A DNA stretch of 64,000 nt from Halobellus sp. Atlit-31R. Its GTDB lineage: Archaea > Halobacteriota > Halobacteria > Halobacteriales > Haloferacaceae. The translations under genes were made by a program, and so were the position numbers. The notes under the pieces were generated by a model, which saw nothing but the letters and a program-made list of their open reading frames with translations, had not been told where the DNA came from and did not search any database. The stretch covers positions 154,627-218,626 of the forward strand of contig QPLR01000005.1 of the NCBI GenBank assembly GCA_003665935.1, read 5' to 3'. Position 1 is the stretch's first letter. Every line of letters begins with the position of its first letter. This document shows, piece by piece, positions 31,545 to 40,983 of this stretch.

Positions 31545-31994
31545 ATGGCGACTCTGGACACCGGCGACGGATCGCCGACGGCGATCGTCAGCGGCGTCAC
31601 CAGCTATCTCGGCAGTGGCGGCCAGACGGGGACGCTGTTTCTCGGCGGACTGTTCGGCGTCGTCGTCTCGGTCTTCACCGGCGGGGTGAACATCGCCCAG
31701 TCGATCTTCGGAGCCCTGGCTGGCTTCGTCGACGGGATCGGCCGTGTGGCCGTCACGTCGCTCGAAGCGACGATCCTCAGCCCGCTCGGAATCATCGAAG
31801 CCGGGGCACAAGCCTCCGCACAAGCCGTCGCGAGCTACCGGATCGCGGGGATCCTGGTGGCAGTCGGGCTCGTGCTCGCGGTGTTCTTCCTGATCACGCA
31901 GTATCTCGAAGAACCGGAGACGTCGGACTCCACGATCATCCCCGGGTTCCCCGACCTGCCACTGTTCGGGGTCGAAGAAGAGGGGGAGGAGTAG
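31545..31994 (+). CDS. Membrane protein of the module, 149 residues
   Basis: Two to three hydrophobic segments: GTLFLGGLFGVVVSVFTGGV (about 29-48), a weaker one at about 50-85, and IAGILVAVGLVLAVFFLITQ (about 99-118), then a short acidic tail. No family. It begins one base after the previous stop. An 18-codon frame (31997-32053) bridges it to the next gene. Confidence 0.65.
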   Translation: MATLDTGDGSPTAIVSGVTSYLGSGGQTGTLFLGGLFGVVVSVFTGGVNIAQSIFGALAGFVDGIGRVAVTSLEATILSPLGIIEAGAQASAQAVASYRIAGILVAVGLVLAVFFLITQYLEEPETSDSTIIPGFPDLPLFGVEEEGEE

Positions 31995-32045
31995 CGATGC
32001 AACGACCCGCCAGACGGCGAAACGATCGAGCGGAGGTGGCGGGTC

Positions 32046-32411
32046 GTGGTTGACATCTCCGAGTACCTGAGCGGCAGCGTGCAGTTAGACGGCGTCGACT
32101 TTCGCGGGGCGACCGGCGCGAACTGGGGCCAGATCGGTGTGGCCATCGTCACGTCGATGGTGACGACGTTGTTCGTCGGCGTCACCAGCGTCGTGCAGTC
32201 GATCACTGACGCCATCGCGTGGGTGATCGCCGCGGCGGGGGAGTTCTTCGGATCGACACCGGCGGTGTGGGTCGGTCGGATCGCCGATGCTGCTGCAGGG
32301 GCAGGCACCGGTTCACTCGGTGACTACGGGATCGCTGCGGTGGCGGTCGCGATCGCCGGCGTCCTGGGCAGCTACTACCTGACGGCGCTGCTGCTTCGGA
32401 GGGTCGTCTGA
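32046..32411 (+). CDS. Membrane protein of the module, 121 residues
   Basis: GTG start at 32046. Helices at about 28-50 (IGVAIVTSMVTTLFVGVTSV), 55-70 and 95-118 (YGIAAVAVAIAGVLGSYYLT). Repeats the hydrophobic, Gly/Ala-rich style of its neighbours. Its stop overlaps the next start by one base (TGATG). Confidence 0.65.
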   Translation: MVDISEYLSGSVQLDGVDFRGATGANWGQIGVAIVTSMVTTLFVGVTSVVQSITDAIAWVIAAAGEFFGSTPAVWVGRIADAAAGAGTGSLGDYGIAAVAVAIAGVLGSYYLTALLLRRVV

Positions 32412-32905
32412 TGTCTCAGGCACAGGCTCCCGGTGACGACGGCGGCTCGACGAGCCTCGGCGATCTCGGTATCGGATGGCTGAGCGACTCCGGCGACCTG
32501 CTGCAGTCGTTCGCATCGCAGCCGCGAGCGTTCATCATCGGGGCGGTGCTGACCACCGTGATCGACGGGCTGTTCGACATCGCGATCTCGGCAGTCGATC
32601 TGGTGCTGCTGATCCTCGGTGGTTCGCGGCCGCTGTCGAGTCCCGCGACTGAGGAGTTCCTCGGGGTGGCAGACGTTCCGTTCCTGATCGCTCGGACGCT
32701 CATTAGCACGGGTCGACGGGTGGTGCTCACTGCTGGCGGTATCGTGACCGACCTCGCGTCGGATCTGGCGGCACTGCCCGAGCCGCTGCCAGCGCTGCTC
32801 GCCCCGGCCATAGTCGTCGCACTACTCGTCATCGCCCGGGTCGCCGGTGAGCGACTACTCCGGATCGCTCTGGACCTCATTCCCGGTGCTGGAGGGTTGC
32901 TATGA
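32411..32905 (+). CDS. Membrane protein of the module, 164 residues
   Basis: Polar N-terminus, then helices at about 40-75 (AFIIGAVLTTVIDGLFDIAI, VDLVLLILGG) and 128-150 (LPALLAPAIVVALLVIARVA). No known domain. Four-base overlap with the next gene. Part of the same co-translated string. Confidence 0.65.
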   Translation: MSQAQAPGDDGGSTSLGDLGIGWLSDSGDLLQSFASQPRAFIIGAVLTTVIDGLFDIAISAVDLVLLILGGSRPLSSPATEEFLGVADVPFLIARTLISTGRRVVLTAGGIVTDLASDLAALPEPLPALLAPAIVVALLVIARVAGERLLRIALDLIPGAGGLL

Positions 32906-33180
32906 AACTACGAGAGAAGCCGTTCGCGGCCGTGGCAGCGGTGTTCGGCAGCGTCTACGCGCTACTGCAGTTGCCACTGCTGAACTCGATCGGGGTGGCA
33001 CTGTGGACGTCGGCGCAGCCGCTGTTCACGGTCGTGACGATCGGGGCGTTGACTCTGCCGCCACACTGGCCGCCGTCGAGTAACGTCGACTGGGCAGTGT
33101 TGCTGGTGGCTGGGCTGATGATCGCAAAGGTCGGCCAGATCATCTGGTCGAATTTCGACCGTGAAATCCGGTTCATCTGA
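32902..33180 (+). CDS. Membrane protein of the module, 92 residues
   Basis: Helices at about 8-30 (AAVAAVFGSVYALLQLPLLN), 35-52 (WTSAQPLFTVVTIGALTL) and 62-82 (VDWAVLLVAGLMIAKVGQII). Ends with a charged tail. Not recognised. A 22-codon frame (33185-33253) lies between it and the next gene. Confidence 0.6.
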   Translation: MKLREKPFAAVAAVFGSVYALLQLPLLNSIGVALWTSAQPLFTVVTIGALTLPPHWPPSSNVDWAVLLVAGLMIAKVGQIIWSNFDREIRFI

Positions 33181-33237
33181 ACAAATGACACGACACGACA
33201 ACTCACGACGAGGGAGAATCGAACGGAGGTGCCACCG

Positions 33238-33582
33238 ATGGCGTCGATGCTGACGATCGCGCTCGCGGCCGGCGTCCTCGGAATCGTCATCTACGCCATT
33301 GGCTTCGATACGACGCGGACTGCGGCGTCGACGGCCGGCGGCGGAGCGAAGAGAGTCGCAACGAGTTCCGCAGCAGCCGGAGCGGCCGGCGTCGGCCTGG
33401 GCCTGCAGTTCGGGAACGAACTGTTCCAACTGCTGATTATGGACCCGTTCGCCGGCACAACCGTGCTGGCGGGCGTCGCCGGGGCGCTGGGGATCGGCGG
33501 CTACCTCGGCGGGATCACGATGGCGCAGTTCCTGCTGATCGGCGTCGGAATAACCGGTCTGGTCGCGATCTGGAGGTACTGA
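33238..33582 (+). CDS. Membrane protein of the module, 114 residues
   Basis: ATG at 33238, chosen over a GTG at 33229 because ggaggt sits seven bases before it, a good ribosome site. Helices at about 4-22 (LTIALAAGVLGIVIYAIGFD), 63-88 and 92-112. A middle Ala/Gly-rich region. No family. Confidence 0.65.
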   Translation: MASMLTIALAAGVLGIVIYAIGFDTTRTAASTAGGGAKRVATSSAAAGAAGVGLGLQFGNELFQLLIMDPFAGTTVLAGVAGALGIGGYLGGITMAQFLLIGVGITGLVAIWRY

Positions 33583-33615
33583 GATGGCGAGCGAGTACAA
33601 TCGAGGTGAGCGGCC

Positions 33616-33744
33616 GTGATCTACGAACTCGCGTTTCGGATCGCGTTCGCAGTGGCGACTCTCGCAATCTCGCTGCCACTGATCGAACTGGAACACCGGC
33701 GACGACGTCGTCGGTTCCGAGCGGAGGGATCGGGAAATGACTGA
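33616..33744 (+). CDS. Tiny single-helix membrane protein, 42 residues
   Basis: GTG at 33616: VIYELAFRIAFAVATLAISL, one helix followed by a basic run (HRRRRRRFR), a likely inside-facing anchor. Its stop overlaps the next ATG (ATGACTGA at 33737). An 11-codon frame (33584-33619) precedes it in the same overlapping style. Confidence 0.5.
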   Translation: MIYELAFRIAFAVATLAISLPLIELEHRRRRRRFRAEGSGND

Positions 33745-33955
33745 CAGCCGCCTGACGGCGGACGCGCTATTCGTCGGAGCGACGCTCGCGTCGGGCTTTG
33801 CGACCGTATCGGGCGTCTTAGCCTTCGCTCTGACCGACAGCGTTGCTCCGCTGGCGGTCGGAATGCTGCTCCCGATCGCGGCGACGCTACTCGCTGCTCG
33901 CGACTATGGCGGCAGGACTGCCGGGCCTGCACTCCCGAATCAGGAGGGAGAGTAG
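33737..33955 (+). CDS. Small membrane protein, 72 residues
   Basis: Two helices: DALFVGATLASGFATVSGVL (about 9-28) and VAPLAVGMLLPIAATLLAAR (about 36-55), then a short polar tail. Starts inside the previous gene and ends two bases before the next. Confidence 0.6.
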   Translation: MTDSRLTADALFVGATLASGFATVSGVLAFALTDSVAPLAVGMLLPIAATLLAARDYGGRTAGPALPNQEGE

Positions 33956-33957
33956 GA

Positions 33958-35739
33958 ATGCGGCGGTTTCTGATATTTTTGATGATCACCGCAGTGATAA
34001 CGCCGGCAGCGACGGCGCTCGTCGGGGCGCAGAGCGACTCCGGCGGTCCGTTCGACCGCGAGGCGCTCGTCGAGACCGGCGTCCACGATTCGGACGCACC
34101 GCCGTCGGTTCGGCAGCTCGGCGATCCCGTCCGTGGCGGCATCGCGATCCGGCACGTGCCGGCGAGCCCGCTGCAGACCGAGTGGCAGTACGTCGAGCCG
34201 GCTCAGACGATCAAGACCGATCGGATTCAGTTATACTCGACGGCGTACGGCAGTGCGACCGGCGACTACCAGCTCGTCGCGGTGCAGTGGCGCGACGAGA
34301 CGCGAAGCGTCGAGTCGGAGAACGGAACGCGACGTGTGCCGGTCGCAGCCGATCAGACGGTGCAGCGCGTCGACGTCGAGATCGAGGACGGCTACGCGAC
34401 GACAGAAGTGAATCTCGCGTCGTCGTACAACGAGACGAAAGAGGTCACGATGTGGCTGGAACGCGACGGCGACCGCGTCGACGGCGCGACGTGGCGGTTC
34501 CGACACACGTCGGTCGCAGCCGGCGAAGCCGTCGATATAGACACGCGGGCCGACGCGTGGTGGTACGCCGGACGGACGGCGATCCTGCCGGGCGTCGCAG
34601 GCATCATCGCGGGCCTTTCGCTGGCCCGCGGCGTGCTGAAGAAGGCGGGACGCGGGCCGGGGTACTCGCTCGGCCTCTGGCTGATCATCGGCACGATCGG
34701 ACTGACTGTCGGTCTCGGAGGCCTGTACTACGAGATCGCGAGCCTGATCGCCCACTTCGACATCGTGATGGGGCTGTCGCTCGGCGTCGTGGCGTTCGGC
34801 GGTGGGATGCGTATGCACGCGCCGGTCGAGAAGATCGGCTTCGAGCGTCAGATTCTGACCGACGGCGTCTCGCTGCGACGCAGCGACGACGTCGACGTGG
34901 ACGTCGCTGCGGACGGTGGAACCGCCGAGGGCGGGACACTCGTGGAGATTCCCGAGGAAGGCTATTTCGACGAGCTGTACGAGGACCTGCCGATCCTGCC
35001 GACCGTGCGAGCTGAAGACGGACTTCGGCGCGTGCCGATGACGGGAATCCGACCGTTCTTCGCGCGGCTCTTCGCCGATCCGGCGAAGCTCAACCTCGAT
35101 TCGCTGCAGACGCGGATCAAGGTCGCGAGCGGCGCGATCGCCGAGAAGATCTACGTCGATCCGGAGAGCGAGCCCGCGGTCGAGCACAAGCCGGCGCGGT
35201 TGAAGCGGCGGATGCCCGTGTGGCACCGGCTCGCCGATCGCGACGCCGGCGACGTGTCGACGACCGAAACCGTGCTGTACGGAGCGCTGACGCTGGCAGC
35301 GTTCGCACTGCCCGCGATCGGCTACTACGTCGGCGACGCGCTGGCACAAGCGCCGATCATCGGCGCGACCGTCGGTCTCGTCGGACTCGTCGTCGAGAGC
35401 TACACGGCTGTCGACGGCTCGCTGCACTTCGAGCCGGCACCGCGGCACTTCCTGAGCGCGAACGCGTCGCTGACCGTGCTCCAAAGCGAGCACGCGGACG
35501 CGAAGACGCTCGAAGAGTTCGAGGAGATCATCTGGGACGAACGGACGTCGACGGCGCTGGAGACTCGCGAGTTGGAGAGTCGGCGCGACAAGAGCATCAG
35601 TCAGGATCTGAACGAGCGAGCGCTCGGGATGGATCTGGACGTGCTCTCCTCAGACGAAGAAGAGGAGCTGACGGCGAGCGATCTTGTCGGAGGCAAAGCG
35701 ACGCGACGAGCCGAAGAAGAGGAAAACGACGATGAGTAG
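33958..35739 (+). CDS. Large membrane protein with exported N-terminal domain
   Basis: 593 residues. Signal or first helix (FLIFLMITAVITPAATALVG), an exported beta-rich domain (about 25-195), a cluster of three helices (about 200-285, TAILPGVAGIIAGLSLARGV, LWLIIGTIGLTVGLGGLYYE), a cytoplasmic stretch, two more helices (about 440-480), then a charged, helical cytoplasmic tail ending in KATRRAEEEENDDE. The layout suggests a membrane hub joining outside and inside parts of a particle or secretion apparatus. No family recognised. Confidence 0.6.
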   Translation: MRRFLIFLMITAVITPAATALVGAQSDSGGPFDREALVETGVHDSDAPPSVRQLGDPVRGGIAIRHVPASPLQTEWQYVEPAQTIKTDRIQLYSTAYGSATGDYQLVAVQWRDETRSVESENGTRRVPVAADQTVQRVDVEIEDGYATTEVNLASSYNETKEVTMWLERDGDRVDGATWRFRHTSVAAGEAVDIDTRADAWWYAGRTAILPGVAGIIAGLSLARGVLKKAGRGPGYSLGLWLIIGTIGLTVGLGGLYYEIASLIAHFDIVMGLSLGVVAFGGGMRMHAPVEKIGFERQILTDGVSLRRSDDVDVDVAADGGTAEGGTLVEIPEEGYFDELYEDLPILPTVRAEDGLRRVPMTGIRPFFARLFADPAKLNLDSLQTRIKVASGAIAEKIYVDPESEPAVEHKPARLKRRMPVWHRLADRDAGDVSTTETVLYGALTLAAFALPAIGYYVGDALAQAPIIGATVGLVGLVVESYTAVDGSLHFEPAPRHFLSANASLTVLQSEHADAKTLEEFEEIIWDERTSTALETRELESRRDKSISQDLNERALGMDLDVLSSDEEEELTASDLVGGKATRRAEEEENDDE

Positions 35740-36544
35740 CAACTACTGGAAAGACCGAGTCGACCCGGACGCAGAGCGGCTCAAGACGACGCGCCCAGCG
35801 CTCGACGTCTTCGATCGAGACCAGGACCGACTGCTGTACGAGGGCGACCGGCGGCGCGAGCCACAGATCGAACCGCTCGGAGACGGGTTCAGCAGCTACT
35901 GGATGCTGCTGACGTGGTACCAGGCGGCCGGCGTGCGGACCCTGGGCCACGTCGAAACGGTGCTGCCGCCAGACCGGATTATGCCCGAGTCGGGGGTGAC
36001 GCGGCACCTGCTGCGGCCGACCGAGAACGACGAGTCAGCGTACGTCCGACGGCGACTCGTCGAGCGACTCGACAGTGTGTGCGATCTCGCGTACCGGCAG
36101 TTTCGCGAGCGCGCCCAGGAGCGCGTTGACGATGGCGAGAGCCAACGCGGGACGCCCGCAGACCCATCCGAAGAGCGGAATCCGCTGATGCGGCCGGCGT
36201 TCAGGAAACTGGATCAAGGGCAGGTCGGAGCACTCGAGGATCTGTGGCGCGGCTTCCACGATCCGACGAAGCGCGGAGACCTGGATCGGGAGGCGCTCGG
36301 ACGCTGGGTACGGTCGCTGACGACGGTCACGAACGGCGCGAAACCGGACGGGTTCTTAGACGAGATCATCGCGTCGGAGGCGCTGCTGGAGACGATGGCA
36401 CGCCGAGGCGACGCGGCCGTACTGAACCGCTACCGGTTCGCGGTCGCGTTCGTGCTGCCGGCGTTCCTCGACGGCGCACGGACGCTGAACGGTGGCGAAG
36501 CAACGAAGACGGAGAGTAAGTCGCACGGAGCATTCAGTTCATGA
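35732..36544 (+). CDS. Cytoplasmic partner protein of the module, 270 residues
   Basis: ATG at 35732, overlapping the previous gene. Soluble, charged, mainly helical: SNYWKDRVDPDAERLKTTRP, RRLVERLDSVCDLAYRQFRE, FRKLDQGQVGALEDLWRGFH. No nucleotide-binding or catalytic motif. Its position just before the P-loop protein, with a four-base overlap, suggests the two act together. Unknown family. Confidence 0.55.
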   Translation: MSSNYWKDRVDPDAERLKTTRPALDVFDRDQDRLLYEGDRRREPQIEPLGDGFSSYWMLLTWYQAAGVRTLGHVETVLPPDRIMPESGVTRHLLRPTENDESAYVRRRLVERLDSVCDLAYRQFRERAQERVDDGESQRGTPADPSEERNPLMRPAFRKLDQGQVGALEDLWRGFHDPTKRGDLDREALGRWVRSLTTVTNGAKPDGFLDEIIASEALLETMARRGDAAVLNRYRFAVAFVLPAFLDGARTLNGGEATKTESKSHGAFSS

Positions 36545-37914
36545 GTACGATATCGAGCAGACGACGGGCCGAGAAGAACAGGCAGGCGGTGCTGAGTCGA
36601 CTCCACGACGACTTCGAGCCGTGGGAGAAGTCTCGGCAGGCGCGATATCACGCCGGCGAAGCGTCGTGGGAACGGCTCTCGAAGCGGGGCATTCACAACG
36701 ATGGGAAGGTGATGCACCAGTTCTTCGAGAACGACGACGGGAACCAGCTGAAGCCGTTCTACAAGAAGCTCCGAACGCTGACGCGAACAGCGAGGCGAGA
36801 GGGCTTCGACAAGTCCCACGAGGTCTACCGCTACCCGTCGGCGTACCTCGATGCGTTGATCCACGTCGACGACGCGGAGTTGTGGGCGCTTGAAGACGGG
36901 CGGCTCGACGACGACATCATCGCCGAGCAGCCGGAGAAACGTCGGAAAGTGCTCGAATGGCTGGCACAGCCGGAGAACCGGCACGTGCTCGACGCGATGG
37001 GCGACGGCGGGACAGACATCTGGGCACACTCGGAGCCCGGCGAAGGGAAGACGTCGTTCGCGAACGTGATCGGCGGGATCCGGATGCCGGAGATCAACAA
37101 CGAGACCGTGCTCTGGATGCTGACGCTGGACGAACTCGAATGTCTCCCGCTCGCGCCGTTTATGACGGTCGCAGTGCCGGAGGGCATCGAGTACGAGGTG
37201 TACGCGAAGCCGCGCGACTCCACGCTGCCGACCGTCGAGGTCGAGCTGACAGACGTGTTCCGGGACACGCTGACGTACACGTCGCCACGGGACCTGATGA
37301 CGAAGATCGTGCCTGGTGGCCTGTACGCGGTGCTTCCCGATCCGCTGTTCCGCGGCTGCGAGAAGCTCACGCGAGCGAGTTACACCCCGGCCAGAGAAGC
37401 GAGCGACATCGCGGAAGTGACGCCGCTTCGTGACGCCAGCTTCGCGTTCCTGAAGACGCGCGCCGTCGACGACGAGTTCCTGCATCCGACGCTGCAGGTC
37501 AACGACGAGTTCTCCGATCTCGTGCCGCTGAACCCGGAAGCTGACGAGAACGACACGAACCGGAAAGTGAAGGACTACCCCGTGTCGCTCGGGAAAGCAC
37601 GGAAGAAGAACCTCTCGACGATCAACCTCTCGCACAGTATCGCTCGGTGTGACGAAGGCGTCCGAGAGAAGAACCGCTGGTTCGTCACGATGCCGAACAC
37701 ACCGCCACCGGCGTCCTCGCTGTCGGGGGTCGGAAACGTGCCGATCAATATGAGCTACATCAACAAGTTCGTCGACCGGAAAGGAAAGGCGGCGATCTGG
37801 CGGAACCGGAACTACGCGCCGATCTCGTGGGCGAACCCGTACCGAAACTACCAGTTCCGCGGGGAAATCTCGGTCCGCTACCCACGCCGAGAGGAGGCGA
37901 TGGATGCACTCTGA
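36541..37914 (+). CDS. P-loop NTPase-like protein of the membrane module
   Basis: 457 residues. AHSEPGEGKTSFANVIGG (about 161-178) is a Walker A-like loop with Ser instead of the first Gly/Ala; WMLTLDELECLPLAPF (about 193-208) may serve as Walker B. Downstream are KDLMTK-like basic patches and LSTINLSHSIARCDEGVREK. This resembles the lone ATPase of virus or conjugation modules, such as HerA/FtsK or packaging-type enzymes, but the match is not close enough to name. It is the only evident energy-using protein among many membrane proteins. Confidence 0.5.
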   Translation: MSTISSRRRAEKNRQAVLSRLHDDFEPWEKSRQARYHAGEASWERLSKRGIHNDGKVMHQFFENDDGNQLKPFYKKLRTLTRTARREGFDKSHEVYRYPSAYLDALIHVDDAELWALEDGRLDDDIIAEQPEKRRKVLEWLAQPENRHVLDAMGDGGTDIWAHSEPGEGKTSFANVIGGIRMPEINNETVLWMLTLDELECLPLAPFMTVAVPEGIEYEVYAKPRDSTLPTVEVELTDVFRDTLTYTSPRDLMTKIVPGGLYAVLPDPLFRGCEKLTRASYTPAREASDIAEVTPLRDASFAFLKTRAVDDEFLHPTLQVNDEFSDLVPLNPEADENDTNRKVKDYPVSLGKARKKNLSTINLSHSIARCDEGVREKNRWFVTMPNTPPPASSLSGVGNVPINMSYINKFVDRKGKAAIWRNRNYAPISWANPYRNYQFRGEISVRYPRREEAMDAL

Positions 37915-38068
37915 TCGGCGACATACCGGCTCAGGCGCACGAAATCGGTACATCCAGAATATACAACCGCACAAATCGCCCGAGTCGAAGCGTCTCGACT
38001 CTGCTCTCGGAAGGGTGCGTACGCGCGCGGGAGTAATGGAACGTGACCCGGGGGGCGGTAGCCGATGA
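37904..38068 (+). CDS. Small basic protein, 54 residues
   Basis: ATG at 37904 inside the end of the ATPase gene; the stop TGA overlaps the next ATG (ATGA at 38065-38068). Peptide MHSDRRHTGSGARNRYIQNI, then PHKSPESKRLDSALGRVRTR: basic, unlike the acidic norm here, so nucleic-acid binding is possible. The double overlap supports it as a coupled gene. Confidence 0.4.
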   Translation: MHSDRRHTGSGARNRYIQNIQPHKSPESKRLDSALGRVRTRAGVMERDPGGGSR

Positions 38069-40983
38069 TTGATCTGGACGTTCCGACGCTTCCGCTCGTG
38101 ATCGCGGCGGTGATCGTGTTGTCGGCGATCGCGATGCCGATGGTCCCAAGTGGCGGGCCGAGCAGCGGCGCCTCCGGAACGGTACAGACGCCGGATCCGG
38201 TGACGGCCGACGTCGACGAGAGCGGCTCGTCGAGTAGCGCGCCGACGCCGACGGACACGCGACTCTACCGCGTACCGGAGAGCCACACGGAGACAGAGAC
38301 GAATCGCTTCCAGCAGCCAGACGTCCGCTCGTCAGCGGGCTCGCAGTCGATGCAAGTTCGCGTGACGGACGCCGGTGGCGAGCCTGCAGTCGTCCTCGAA
38401 GACGAGGAACAGCACGAGGGACGCTGGGTCTCGATTCCGACGCAGTGGTTCCGTAACGAGCTGGGGCGCGTCCCGATGATGGTCTCTGTGCAGCACTCGT
38501 CGGGAGAGACGTACACCACGCGGACGTTCGCGCGTTCGAGCGGTGTCGCGTTCTATATCGAGGAGTTCTCGACGAACACCGTGACGTTCTCGGGGACGAC
38601 GTCGATCTCGGCGTCTCCGGCGACAGACGGTGCGTCGTTCTCATACGAACTCGCAGATCTCGATTCCGCGAGTGATCCGGTGGTGAATTTGACTGGCTCA
38701 TTCAGTGGCGAAAATGAGACGAAGTCGGGATCGCTCGGGATGGGGGAATCCACCAATATCTCAGTCTTTGGGAATGCTGAACCCGTAGGACAGGTGGATC
38801 AAACTCCCGTTCTTTCACTAACTGGACACGGGTATTCGAATACGATCACTGGCTACGGATCGACCTCTGTCACACGAGACATATCCGGCGTCTCCGGAAT
38901 GACAAAAATAGATGGAGAGGTCGACGTCGCGGACGAGGACATCGTAGATGGATCTATTAGTATCTACATAGACGGGGACAAAATCTATGGGAAAAGTTGG
39001 AGTGATGTGAGCTACGGCACAGGCGGGAATTACGGAATAAGATCATTTTCCGCGGATGTACCGAACGAATACTCAGACGGTGATGAATTGACTGTCTCCG
39101 TTTCGGGTCCTGAGATTGTACTCAACGGCGTTGATTACCACATTTCGCCTCCAAAGAATGTCACTGCCTCAAACAACCAGTCGGGGGCTGTGAACTTCGG
39201 AGACTTCTCTGGCGGTGAAACGAAGACGAAGGAGGTCGCTCTATCAACCGGGGCAAACAAGCTTACAATCTCCGGTGGCGGTGGCAATGTAAACTACGAG
39301 CTACAGTACCGTGAAAGAGTTCAAACAGCCAATCCCGCCGTCGAACTTAATGGCGTCACAAAGAGCCACTCCGGCACCCTCGCGGACGGCGAGACCACAT
39401 CGCTCTCGCTCGACTCCTCTGCTCTCCAAGAAGGAACGAACCGGCTGAACGTCTCAGTCGGCGACGGCACACTCTCTACGGACGCGCCAGCACCGGTCGT
39501 CGGCGTCGATTACTCACACACGTCTGCGGCGAACGTCTCGACGACGTACACGAGCGGTAAGTGGGTCGAGAGCTACAACGTCAGTCACACGTACGCCGAC
39601 AGTCGGGAGAACGCGACACTGACGATTCCGTTCACATCGAGCGTCTACGCGATTGAGACGGTCGAGACGCGCTCGAACAGTTCCGCGTGGTCGTCGACCA
39701 CCGACTACACGCTCGACAACACGACGTTAACGGTGCAACTGGGGAACGTGACCGCCGGGGAGGCGGTCACAGTGCGAACGACGGGCTACCGCGTCCAGCC
39801 GGTCAACGCGTCGATCACGGTGGCGCAGCCGACGACGGGCGACGAACTCGATTCGCGAATCCGCGTTGATTCGTGGGACCAAACCGAGAGCTACCTCTCG
39901 CTCGGCGGCACGCCAGACGGCGACAGACTCCACTACATTCACGACGCGAGTTACTCGCAGGACCACGAACTCGAAGTGACGGCGAACGGCTACCACCGGC
40001 TCTACCTGCCGAACTCCGGGGCCGGCGACGAGTTCAACGTCTCGACGGTCCCGTACCGAGTCAACGCCCAGAGCGGAGAGATGCGGTACACGATCAACGA
40101 CACGAGCGAGTCGCGGTTCCTGCTCGACGTCTCTCCCGGCGACTCGTTCAGCGACGCTGTCGAGTACACGTATCTGAACGCCACAGACGGCGAGACGTAC
40201 GTGCTCTACTCCGAAGACGCCGGCATCGTTCGCGATCAGCAGGAAGCGAACTCGCCGGTCACACTCGTCGACGACGACTCCGCGGAACGGCTGGCAATCT
40301 TCGCCGACAGCGGTCCGAGTGCGTCCTCGGGCAGCGGTGGCGGTAGCGCTGGTGCTGCGGCGATCGTGCCGACGTCGACGTCCGATCCGAACTTCCTCCC
40401 GCTGGCCGGTATCGCGCTGGCGCTCGGGCTGCTCGTGATCGTCTCGCGGAACAACGAGACCGTCACGGCGGCCGGATCCGAGACGGCAGACGTGGTCGGG
40501 GGCGCGTTCGATGGCGTGCCGGTACTCGGGCCCGCAGTCGGTGGCGCACTCTCGAGCGTGATCCGAACGGGCTCCCAGCTCGTCGCAGCGCTGTTCGAAG
40601 AGCGGATCATCGCAGTCCTCCTGGGCGGGGCGATCACGGTCGGCGCGGTCCAGGGCGGCATCATCAACCTCGGCCCGTCGACGCAGGTGCTCGTCGCGAT
40701 TGTTGGCGTCGGCATCGGCTCGCTCGTGGCGCTGCAGGAGATCGGCGAGTTCACCGCTCGACGCTGGTTCGGCCTGCTCACGGCGGCGACGATCGTGGCG
40801 CTGCAGACGCTCGGAAACGGCGACATCCTCTCGGCGGTGGTCGACAGTCCGGCGTTCCCGCTCGTGATTCTCGGTGCCGTCGCCGGCGGACTCTGGTTGA
40901 TCCAGGGCGTCCGGCAAGGGCTGTCGACGCCGGATCAGGTGACTGAGGTCGTCGTGCAGGGCTCTCAGGAGCGTGACAACTGA
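38065..40983 (+). CDS. Giant surface protein with foreign central domain
   Basis: 972 residues. N-terminal helix (PLVIAAVIVLSAIAMPMVPS), a long exported region rich in Ser, Thr, Gly and Asn, a Gly/Ser linker (about 750-765), then about five helices (from LPLAGIALALGLLVIVSRNN to LVILGAVAGGLWLIQGV). The middle of the gene, about 38700-39360 (residues about 212-432), is richer in A and T and uses rarer codons than both flanks, as if swapped in. Beta-strand repeats (VTRDISGVSGMTKIDGEVDV) fill this part. A candidate receptor-binding or adhesion protein. Confidence 0.6.
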   Translation: MIDLDVPTLPLVIAAVIVLSAIAMPMVPSGGPSSGASGTVQTPDPVTADVDESGSSSSAPTPTDTRLYRVPESHTETETNRFQQPDVRSSAGSQSMQVRVTDAGGEPAVVLEDEEQHEGRWVSIPTQWFRNELGRVPMMVSVQHSSGETYTTRTFARSSGVAFYIEEFSTNTVTFSGTTSISASPATDGASFSYELADLDSASDPVVNLTGSFSGENETKSGSLGMGESTNISVFGNAEPVGQVDQTPVLSLTGHGYSNTITGYGSTSVTRDISGVSGMTKIDGEVDVADEDIVDGSISIYIDGDKIYGKSWSDVSYGTGGNYGIRSFSADVPNEYSDGDELTVSVSGPEIVLNGVDYHISPPKNVTASNNQSGAVNFGDFSGGETKTKEVALSTGANKLTISGGGGNVNYELQYRERVQTANPAVELNGVTKSHSGTLADGETTSLSLDSSALQEGTNRLNVSVGDGTLSTDAPAPVVGVDYSHTSAANVSTTYTSGKWVESYNVSHTYADSRENATLTIPFTSSVYAIETVETRSNSSAWSSTTDYTLDNTTLTVQLGNVTAGEAVTVRTTGYRVQPVNASITVAQPTTGDELDSRIRVDSWDQTESYLSLGGTPDGDRLHYIHDASYSQDHELEVTANGYHRLYLPNSGAGDEFNVSTVPYRVNAQSGEMRYTINDTSESRFLLDVSPGDSFSDAVEYTYLNATDGETYVLYSEDAGIVRDQQEANSPVTLVDDDSAERLAIFADSGPSASSGSGGGSAGAAAIVPTSTSDPNFLPLAGIALALGLLVIVSRNNETVTAAGSETADVVGGAFDGVPVLGPAVGGALSSVIRTGSQLVAALFEERIIAVLLGGAITVGAVQGGIINLGPSTQVLVAIVGVGIGSLVALQEIGEFTARRWFGLLTAATIVALQTLGNGDILSAVVDSPAFPLVILGAVAGGLWLIQGVRQGLSTPDQVTEVVVQGSQERDN

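Noticed and set aside
36430..38286. 618-codon frame on the minus strand of the membrane module
   Set aside because: Spans three overlapping plus-strand genes and has the Arg/Val-rich make-up of a shadow frame.
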